Source: Pseudomonadota bacterium
GTDB lineage: Bacteria; Pseudomonadota; Alphaproteobacteria; UBA8366; JADFVY01
Length of the DNA: 5,684 nt
Direction: 5' to 3'
Assembly: GCA_030671915.1 (NCBI GenBank)
Contig: DAOVHN010000189.1
Coordinates: 1-5,684, forward strand
The notes beneath the pieces are model-generated. The model worked only from the letters and a program-made list of their open reading frames with translations, ran no database searches and had not been told where the DNA came from. A program made the translations under genes and the position numbers. The stretch's first letter is position 1. Each line of letters starts with the position of its first letter. This document shows positions 1 through 4,527 of this stretch, one piece after another.

Positions 1-1
1 C

Positions 2-622
2 GCCTTCCTTGTCAAAGCCTACGAGATCGGCGACTTCGGCCATGTCTACCCGATTTCGCGCGGGACCGGGCCGATGATCGTCGCGGTCTTCGCGGCGACT
101 TTTCTGGGCGAGGCGCTGACGATTGCGCAATATGCGGGCGTGGCGCTGGTCTCGCTGGGCATCCTCAGCCTGGCCCTGACCGCGCCTGGCGCCGGCGGCA
201 CGCGGGCCCTGCGTTATGCCCTGACGGTCGGGCTGACGATCGCCACCTACACCGTCATCGATGGCCTGGGATCGCGCAGCGGGCCGGAGCCCTTTTCCTT
301 CATCGCCTGGCTGCTGGTGCTGTCGGTCGTTCCCATCGGCGGCCTTGCCTTGTGGCGGCGGGGGGCCGGCGCGGCGATTGTCGCCGCGCGCGCCCAACCG
401 TGGCGGGGTCTCGCCGCCGGAACGGTTTGCGGCCTGGCCTATACGATCGTGCTGTGGGCCTACAGCGAGGGGGCTTTGGCCACCGTGGCGGCGCTTCGCG
501 AAACCTCGGTGATCTTCGCCGCCCTGATTGGCGCTATCCTGTTCGGGGAACCGTTCGGGAGACGGCGCATCCTGGCCGCGGCGATCGTCGCGGCCGGCGT
601 CATCGCCATCAATCTCGGTTAA
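2..622 (+). CDS. EamA/DMT-family inner-membrane transporter, 5' end missing
   Basis: This is the C-terminal 206 residues of a drug/metabolite transporter superfamily (EamA) permease. The reading frame is open from base 2 and ends at TAA 620-622. Full-length relatives have about 280-300 residues and ten helices, so roughly 80-90 residues lie outside the window; the first visible Met (base 74) is internal. The visible part shows the end of the first EamA repeat (residues about 19-58, with RGTGP and FLGEAL) and a complete second repeat (about 69-203). The second repeat ends in the matching pattern LRETSVIFAAL, then FGEPFGRRR, then a last helix, so the internal duplication is visible. Arg-rich loops (WRR, GRRR) fit cytoplasmic faces. 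Such proteins export or import small metabolites, but the substrate cannot be read from sequence. The 3' end overlaps the convergent signalling gene by 4 bp. The family call is firm; the function is unknown. Confidence 0.92.
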   Translation, partial: AFLVKAYEIGDFGHVYPISRGTGPMIVAVFAATFLGEALTIAQYAGVALVSLGILSLALTAPGAGGTRALRYALTVGLTIATYTVIDGLGSRSGPEPFSFIAWLLVLSVVPIGGLALWRRGAGAAIVAARAQPWRGLAAGTVCGLAYTIVLWAYSEGALATVAALRETSVIFAALIGAILFGEPFGRRRILAAAIVAAGVIAINLG

Positions 623-625
623 CCG
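616..625. other. Convergent stop-codon overlap within a 10-bp palindrome
   Basis: CGGTTAACCG is a perfect palindrome. Its centre TTAA (619-622) supplies both the TAA stop of the + strand transporter (620-622) and the TAA stop of the - strand signalling gene (621-619). The two genes therefore overlap by 4 bp tail to tail. Confidence 0.85.
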
Positions 626-1563
626 GCCCGTTTGGCGCTTTCCACAACCGGATCGTCGCCTTGCACGACACGCTCGGCCGGGAAGGTGGCGGTGATCTTC
701 GTGCCCATGTCCGACGCGGCCTCGCCCTTCATCCGGCCGCCATGCTGGCGCACCAGATATTCGGTCAGCGGCAGGCCCCGGCCACCGCCCTCGCGAATGT
801 CCAGAACCGCCACATCGCCGTCGCGCCCGATCAGGGCGAGTTGGCTTTTAGACATGCCGACGCCGGTGTCGGCTATGCAGAGCTCCAGTTCCCCCTCCTT
901 CGTCAGCGCGGCGGAAACAGTGACATTGCCTGCCGCCGGCGTAAACTGGATGGCGTTGGACACCAGGTTGATCAGAATCTGGCGCAGCCGGTCGCGGTCG
1001 CTGTTCAGCCGGGGCAGGTCCGCCGGAACATCGACCCGGATGCGAACGCGCTGGGTCGCCGCGTAACCCTGCAGCAGAAGGCAGGCCGACCCGATCGCGT
1101 CGCCGACATCCAGCGCCTCCTCGGGCAGCTCGCCACCGGCCTCGCCGAGCATCTGCCGGAGCCGTTCGTCATGCTTGCGGGTAATGGCGAAACGAATGCG
1201 CCGGCGCAGGGATTTCTCGTCCAGCTCGCCCTTTATCAGCAGGTCCTGCGCGCCGAGGCGCAGCGCCTCCAGCATGGCCACTTCCTTGGCGTGGCCCAGC
1301 AACACGATGAGGGGGGCCGCCGGCGCCGCATCGCGCATGCGCGACACCCGAGGCAGGTTCTCGACGTCGATCATCGGCATGCCCAGCAAGACCGCATCGG
1401 CATAGTGGGCCGCCGTCAGCCCCTGTTCGAAGTTCGGCGCGCGCTGGACCTCGAAAGCCGGGCTTTTGGCCGAGCAAAGCCATTCCTCGAACTGGCGGGC
1501 ATCGGCGGGATTGGATTCGATTAACAGAATCCTGATGACCGCCGCATCGATACTGTTTTGCAT
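619..1563 (-). CDS. Degenerate receiver domain fused to histidine-kinase-type ATPase domain
   Basis: A 314-residue cytoplasmic signalling protein with no membrane segment. Residues about 10-125 form a receiver fold (IRILLIES at 10-17, LLIKGELD at 108-115 with the conserved Lys111). The phospho-acceptor Asp at the end of strand 3 is Gly61 (LLGMPMID), the switch Thr/Ser is Leu89 (IVLLGHA), and the acidic pair is only Glu16-Ser17. After a charged linker (RKHDERLRQ, 129-137) the protein goes into a HATPase_c domain: N box RLRQILINLVSNAIQFT (192-208), G1 box ADTGVGM (231-237), G2-like GGGRGLPL (259-266) and terminal GTKITATFP (287-295). No H-box or full DHp domain is present between them. ATG 1563 is preferred because GGGGA lies 8 nt upstream and the receiver begins at once; an in-frame start at 1638 would add 25 residues unlike any domain. 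The gene is divergent from yciB and convergent with the transporter. It may be a pseudokinase, an ATP-dependent partner protein or a decayed hybrid kinase. Confidence 0.88.
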   Translation of the reverse strand: MQNSIDAAVIRILLIESNPADARQFEEWLCSAKSPAFEVQRAPNFEQGLTAAHYADAVLLGMPMIDVENLPRVSRMRDAAPAAPLIVLLGHAKEVAMLEALRLGAQDLLIKGELDEKSLRRRIRFAITRKHDERLRQMLGEAGGELPEEALDVGDAIGSACLLLQGYAATQRVRIRVDVPADLPRLNSDRDRLRQILINLVSNAIQFTPAAGNVTVSAALTKEGELELCIADTGVGMSKSQLALIGRDGDVAVLDIREGGGRGLPLTEYLVRQHGGRMKGEAASDMGTKITATFPAERVVQGDDPVVESAKRAG

Positions 1564-1571
1564 TTTCTGCT

Positions 1572-1576
1572 TCCCC
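1572..1576 (-). promoter_or_regulatory. Ribosome binding site of the receiver-ATPase gene
   Basis: Read on the - strand this is GGGGA, followed by 8 nt and ATG at 1563-1561. It supports the short start over the in-frame ATG near 1638. Confidence 0.6.
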
Positions 1577-1591
1577 GACCCGAATATCGCA

Positions 1592-1605
1592 TGCGGCGTG
1601 CCGCA
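1592..1605. repeat. 14-bp inverted repeat upstream of the receiver-ATPase gene
   Basis: TGCGGC-GT-GCCGCA has two perfect 6-bp arms around a 2-bp centre. It lies 28-42 bp upstream of the signalling gene's start codon, where an operator could sit. About one such repeat is expected by chance in a window of this size, so only the location makes it worth recording. Confidence 0.3.
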
Positions 1606-1724
1606 CCAAAGGCGCAACAATGCCAGAAAAATCACCAATAAATCGCTAAGAGGGGGGTCTTTTCCCCTGTCCGGGCTTCACCGGCGGCGCGGAAACTGTT
1701 AACACCGCCTCCTGAAGAATCATT

Positions 1725-1729
1725 GAGGG
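1725..1729 (+). promoter_or_regulatory. Ribosome binding site of yciB
   Basis: GAGGG followed by a 9-nt spacer and ATG at 1739. It confirms the yciB start. Confidence 0.65.
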
Positions 1730-1738
1730 TATCGCGGC

Positions 1739-2329
1739 ATGACTCCGCGTCTGAACGCAGCAATCGAATACGGGCCTCTGGCCGTATTCCTGGCAGCCTA
1801 TTTTATCGGCAACCGCTATCTGGACGATATCGGGGCCATCCTGGCGGCCACGGCGGCGATCATGGTGGCGACGGTCGTCGCCCTGTCGGTCGCCTGGTTC
1901 GTGCAGCATCGCGTTCCGAAAGTACCGCTGATCTCGGGCGGCCTGCTGATGGTATTCGGAGGGCTTACCCTGTGGCTGCAGGACCCGGTTTTCATCAAAA
2001 TGAAGCCGACGATCGTCTATCTGCTGTTTTCCACCGTGCTGGTGGGGGGTGTCGCGATGCGCAGGCCGCTGCTGAAGCCGCTACTGGGAAATGCCTGGCA
2101 ACTTGACGATACGGGATGGACCAAACTGACGATCCGTTTTGGCCTGTTCTTCATGGCGATGGCGGGTCTGAACGAACTGGTATGGCGCACCCAGACGACC
2201 GATTTCTGGGTCAGCTACAAGGTGTTCGGGACAATGGGGCTGATCCTCGTCTTCACCATGACGCAGATCGGCCTGATCCACCGCCACCAGATCCAGCCCG
2301 AGAGCGAAGGTCCGGACAAAGCCGATTAG
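1739..2329 (+). CDS. yciB: Intracellular septation protein A (YciB/IspZ family)
   Basis: A 196-residue inner-membrane protein of the YciB/IspZ family, close to the usual 180-200 residues. Family landmarks are visible: EYGPLAVFLAAYF near the N terminus (10-22), KVPLISGGLLMVFGGLTL (61-78), FIKMKPTIVYLLF (85-97), then W127, FFMAMAGLNELVWR (137-150) and FWVSYKVFGTMG (156-167). Five to six hydrophobic segments are evident (about 11-24, 32-54, 64-80, 90-107, 132-147 and 162-181), ending in a short polar tail. In enterobacteria YciB contributes to envelope integrity and interacts with cell elongation and division proteins; its loss affects septation. Here it stands alone on the + strand, transcribed away from the signalling gene. 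It ends in TAG 2327-2329, interlocked with the stop codon of the convergent GDT1 gene. The family is certain; its precise role in this organism is inferred. Confidence 0.95.
   Translation: MTPRLNAAIEYGPLAVFLAAYFIGNRYLDDIGAILAATAAIMVATVVALSVAWFVQHRVPKVPLISGGLLMVFGGLTLWLQDPVFIKMKPTIVYLLFSTVLVGGVAMRRPLLKPLLGNAWQLDDTGWTKLTIRFGLFFMAMAGLNELVWRTQTTDFWVSYKVFGTMGLILVFTMTQIGLIHRHQIQPESEGPDKAD
1766..1789 (+). repeat. Inverted repeat inside the first codons of yciB
   Basis: GAATACGG (1766-1773) and CCGTATTC (1782-1789) are perfect 8-bp arms around an 8-nt loop. With one bulged G, the inner CC and GG can extend the stem to 10 bp. It starts 27 bp after the A of the start codon and covers the conserved EYGPLAVF residues, so codon constraint may explain it. 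In the mRNA it could form a hairpin just downstream of the initiation region. Confidence 0.4.
2326..2329. other. Convergent stop-codon overlap of yciB and GDT1
   Basis: TTAG supplies TAG for yciB (2327-2329) and, on the other strand, TAA for the GDT1 gene (2328-2326). The two reading frames overlap by 4 bp tail to tail. Confidence 0.85.
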
Positions 2330-2604
2330 GCGCCCCGGAAATGCTCGAGGATCGACCAGCCACCGATGGCGATGAAACCGATCCCGGCGATCAGCTTGAG
2401 CGGCAGTATCTCCAGATAGCGCGCGCCGTAATTTCCCACCAGCACCGCCATGCCGGTCGCCACCACCAGCGCCGAGGCGGCGGCAAGAAATACCATAAAG
2501 GGATGCAGATTCCTGTCGCTGGCGAACAGCAGCGTGGCAAGCTGCGTCTTGTCGCCCAGTTCCGCCATGAAGACGATTGCGAAGATGGTGGCAAGTTTCA
2601 GCAT
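2326..2604 (-). CDS. Half-size TMEM165/GDT1 (UPF0016) cation transporter
   Basis: A 92-residue integral membrane protein with the UPF0016 signature ELGDKTQLATLLFA (15-28), the E-x-G-D-K-T motif thought to bind the transported cation. Three helices are apparent: about 3-28 (carrying the motif), 35-58 and 69-88. Full-size relatives (TMEM165, yeast Gdt1, cyanobacterial Mnx, Vibrio MneA) hold two such halves and move Mn2+ and/or Ca2+, generally out of the cytosol. This protein has one half, so it probably dimerises. The start at 2604 follows an AGGGAG site with an 11-nt spacer and lies 17 bp after the Nudix stop codon, which points to co-transcription with the Nudix gene. An upstream continuation of the frame is only an out-of-frame reading of the Nudix gene. 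The last codons overlap the yciB stop. Substrate and direction are inferred from the family. Confidence 0.9.
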   Translation of the reverse strand: MLKLATIFAIVFMAELGDKTQLATLLFASDRNLHPFMVFLAAASALVVATGMAVLVGNYGARYLEILPLKLIAGIGFIAIGGWSILEHFRGA

Positions 2605-2615
2605 ATGTCCGGATG

Positions 2616-2621
2616 CTCCCT
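2616..2621 (-). promoter_or_regulatory. Ribosome binding site of the GDT1 gene
   Basis: AGGGAG on the - strand directly follows the Nudix stop codon (TAA, 2624-2622), with 11 nt to the GDT1 ATG. Its position next to the preceding stop fits translation from a shared message. Confidence 0.55.
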
Positions 2622-3167
2622 TTAGTAGTCGCCGGTTTCGCCGGGCGGGTTGGATCGCGCCGCAAAACCCGTCTGGCCGCGCACCTCGTCGAAATGGTTG
2701 AGCGCCCAGCGTACCGACGGGAAGGCGATCTCGTCCCACGGAATTTCGTTCCAGCGGAACAGCCCGACCTCGGCGCTTTCCGGCCCGGCCGCGACCTCCG
2801 GCGTGGTCAGCCGCGCCCGGAAAATCACCTGTACCTGGCTGATCCGCGGGATGCTGTAAACCGCCAGCACGGTTTCGATCTCCAGTCGCGCAAAGGCCTC
2901 TTCCCAAGCTTCGCGCGCCGCGCCCTCCGCCGCGCTCTCGTTTATCTCCATATATCCCGCCGGCAGAGTCCAGTAGCCCTTGCGCGGATGGATCGCCCGC
3001 CGGCAGAGCAGGATTCGGTCTTCCCAACTGGCGACCGAACCGACGACGATCTTCGGATTCTCGTAATCGATAAAGCCGCAGTCGGCGCAGACCCGCCGCT
3101 CGCGGTCGTCGCCCTCGGGAATCTCGCGGACAAACGGATGCCGCGTGGTCGGTTTGGAATTGCTCAT
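2622..3167 (-). CDS. Nudix hydrolase with partial N-terminal zinc-ribbon region
   Basis: A 181-residue Nudix hydrolase. The Nudix box runs from Gly71 to Ala93 (G-x5-E-x7-REAWEEAFA) with catalytic/metal-binding Arg85, Glu86, Glu89 and Glu90; the usual Gly near the end of the box is Phe92. Upstream is [13 protein letters not shown] (27-39), the second half of the zinc-ribbon segment seen in this subfamily, but the first CxxC expected near the N terminus is absent. [10 protein letters not shown] (65-74) and RISQVQVIF further on fit the same subfamily. Such enzymes cleave nucleoside diphosphates linked to another group (ADP-ribose, NADH or nucleotide sugars are typical) using Mg2+ or Mn2+; the substrate here is unknown. 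ATG 3167 was chosen because it just precedes the conserved region, though its Shine-Dalgarno is weak. An in-frame TTG at 3203 would add 12 residues. The gene precedes GDT1 by 17 bp and follows the dehydrogenase by 72 bp. Confidence 0.92.
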   Translation of the reverse strand: MSNSKPTTRHPFVREIPEGDDRERRVCADCGFIDYENPKIVVGSVASWEDRILLCRRAIHPRKGYWTLPAGYMEINESAAEGAAREAWEEAFARLEIETVLAVYSIPRISQVQVIFRARLTTPEVAAGPESAEVGLFRWNEIPWDEIAFPSVRWALNHFDEVRGQTGFAARSNPPGETGDY

Positions 3168-3239
3168 GGGCGGTAATGTGACGCGGCGGGGCGCGGTTAT
3201 CAAGCTAACCTGGGAAGCCTTCTCTTTTCGCGATCACGC
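3168..3239 (-). promoter_or_regulatory. 72-bp gap between the dehydrogenase and Nudix genes
   Basis: This gap separates the dehydrogenase stop (TGA, 3242-3240) from the Nudix ATG. It is long enough for a promoter or leader, but I see no terminator hairpin with a T-run and no clear -35/-10 pair. The alternative TTG start (3203-3201) lies within it. Whether the Nudix-GDT1 pair has its own promoter cannot be decided from sequence alone. Confidence 0.3.
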
Positions 3240-4511
3240 TCACCGGCTACGGGCCACGCGCCATATTACATTGGCGACATCGTCGGCGATCAGGAGGCTG
3301 CCGTCGGCGGCGATCGCCAGACCGGCGGGACGGCCCCATACCTCGGCGGTCTGTTTGACGAACAGCCCCTCTTTCGTGCGGACATGAAAGCCGGTGGCGA
3401 AGGCTTCGTACCAGCCTTCGGGGCGGCCGTTCGCGAAGGGCACGCGGACCACCATATAACCGCGCGGTTCCGCCGCGTTCCAGGATCCGTGCAGGGCGAC
3501 GAAGGCGTCGTCCTTCCAGTTCGCGGGCACATCCATGTCTTTCGCGAATGCCAGGCCCAGCGGCGCCGAATGGGATCGGAACAGCAGGTCCGGCACAATC
3601 GCCTTTCTTACGAGATCGGGCCGGCGTTCGGCGAAATCGGGCTGCGGGTTGGGTCCGATATAAGCGTATGGCCAGCCATAGAAACCGCCGTCCAGCACCG
3701 ATGTCAGGTAGTCGGGAACCAGTTCGTCGCCCAGTCCGTCCCGCTCGTTGACGACGGTATAAAGCTGCCCGGTATCGGGGTGGAAGGCGATTCCGACGGG
3801 GTTGCGCAGGCCCCCGGCATAGACCTGCCCGTCGAACGCCTCGCCCCGGGATTCGTCGAATTCGAACCGGACAATGGTCGCACGCGGCGGCGGGTTCTCG
3901 CCGATATTGCCGGCGCTGCCAATGGCGACGAACAGCCCCTTGCCGTCGGGCGAAAAGGCGATGTTGCGGGTCCAGTGCCCGCCACCGCCACCCAGCGCGC
4001 CCGCCGGCGTCACAGGTTGCGGCGGAGTTTCGGCGCGAGTCAGCCCCGGTTTCCAGCGGTAGCGCCAGACATGTTTCAGATCGGCGACGTAAAGATACTC
4101 GCCGCGCAGCGCCAGGCCGTGGGGCTGGTTCAGGCCGCTGGCGAATATATGATGTTCGTCCGCCCTGCCGTCGCGGTCCCTGTCGATCAGCAAAGAAACC
4201 CGCCCGGCTCGCGGCTCGGCAAGGAAGACCTCGCCGCCCGGCGCCACCGTCATCCAGCGGGCATGGGCCAGGCCCTCGGCAAAGCGGTTGGCGGTGAAAC
4301 CCTCGGGTACATCGGGCACAACGAAGGGGCCGAGCGTGATGGTCGAGGGGCTATTGCCGGCCGACCCGGTGGCGAAGGGCGCCGGCATATCCGAGGGGCG
4401 CAATTCGAAGCGCTGGCCCGGTCGTGGCAAAGGGTCCGCCAGGGCGGCGAAGGTTATGGTTACCCCGGCGACAAGCGCCAGCGCGAAATGAAAACTTCTG
4501 TCGCCGCCCAT
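3240..4511 (-). CDS. Periplasmic PQQ-dependent sugar (sorbosone-type) dehydrogenase
   Basis: A 423-residue exported six-bladed beta-propeller of the soluble glucose/sorbosone dehydrogenase family (YliI/Asd-like), which oxidises aldoses or related sugars with PQQ and passes electrons towards the respiratory chain. A signal peptide is plain: a short basic start, a hydrophobic core at 7-24, and ALA|DP cleavage after residue 25. Family landmarks: a DRDRDGRAD loop (110-118) with calcium-loop spacing, QPHGLAL (129-135), GGHWTRNIAFSPDG (177-190) with His179 at the catalytic base position, GLRNPVGIAFHPDTG (234-248) with the PQQ-contacting Arg236-Asn237, GDEL (261-264), GGFYGWPYAYIG (275-286) and the closing blade GRPAGLAIAADGSLLIADD (393-411). 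It has no cysteine and no haem c motif. ATG 4511 is supported by GAGGA 9 nt upstream and by the signal peptide; a longer frame to 4634 only overlaps pgk. It lies 16 bp after pgk, so co-transcription is likely. The exact sugar is unknown. Confidence 0.93.
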   Translation of the reverse strand: MGGDRSFHFALALVAGVTITFAALADPLPRPGQRFELRPSDMPAPFATGSAGNSPSTITLGPFVVPDVPEGFTANRFAEGLAHARWMTVAPGGEVFLAEPRAGRVSLLIDRDRDGRADEHHIFASGLNQPHGLALRGEYLYVADLKHVWRYRWKPGLTRAETPPQPVTPAGALGGGGGHWTRNIAFSPDGKGLFVAIGSAGNIGENPPPRATIVRFEFDESRGEAFDGQVYAGGLRNPVGIAFHPDTGQLYTVVNERDGLGDELVPDYLTSVLDGGFYGWPYAYIGPNPQPDFAERRPDLVRKAIVPDLLFRSHSAPLGLAFAKDMDVPANWKDDAFVALHGSWNAAEPRGYMVVRVPFANGRPEGWYEAFATGFHVRTKEGLFVKQTAEVWGRPAGLAIAADGSLLIADDVANVIWRVARSR

Positions 4512-4520
4512 ATGGTCTCG

Positions 4521-4525
4521 TCCTC
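4521..4525 (-). promoter_or_regulatory. Ribosome binding site of the PQQ dehydrogenase gene
   Basis: GAGGA on the - strand lies between the pgk stop (TAA, 4530-4528) and the ATG at 4511, with a 9-nt spacer. It fixes the dehydrogenase start and removes the apparent overlap with pgk. Confidence 0.7.
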
Positions 4526-4527
4526 TG

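Larger units (their letters stand above)
1564..1738. promoter_or_regulatory. Divergent intergenic region between the signalling gene and yciB
   Basis: This 175-bp stretch lies between two divergently transcribed start codons, so it must hold the promoter for yciB and probably the one for the receiver-ATPase gene. It is somewhat richer in A/T than its surroundings around 1621-1665. I could not find a convincing -35/-10 pair in either direction. It contains a 14-bp inverted repeat (1592-1605), a G-run facing a C-run (1651-1668), a GTTAAC site (1698-1703) and the yciB ribosome binding site (1725-1729). The promoter role is inferred from gene orientation alone. Confidence 0.55.

Noticed and set aside
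352..1524. A 390-codon open frame on the + strand
   Set aside because: It begins out of frame inside the transporter and runs antisense to the receiver-ATPase gene. The translation is low-complexity Arg/Gly-rich with no recognisable motif.
1564..1638. A 25-residue longer start for the receiver-ATPase protein
   Set aside because: The extra residues match no receiver element, while a good ribosome site lies before ATG 1563. I cannot fully exclude the longer form.
1651..1668. AGGGG facing CCCCT, considered as a terminator hairpin
   Set aside because: The arms are only 5 bp, no T-run follows on either strand, and the site lies between divergent starts, where no terminator is expected.
1677..1704. 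TTCACC and TTAACA with a 16-bp spacer as a yciB promoter
   Set aside because: Both boxes match the sigma-70 consensus poorly, and similar matches could be found elsewhere by chance.
2605..3027. N-terminal extension of the GDT1 frame to 233 codons
   Set aside because: The extension is an out-of-frame reading of the Nudix gene. The membrane protein begins at the internal Met (2604), which has a ribosome site in the gap after the Nudix stop.
3210..3230. GAAGCCTTC followed by TCTTTT as a terminator between the dehydrogenase and Nudix genes
   Set aside because: The palindrome has only 4-bp arms with a 1-nt loop, and the T-rich stretch is on the wrong side for - strand transcription.
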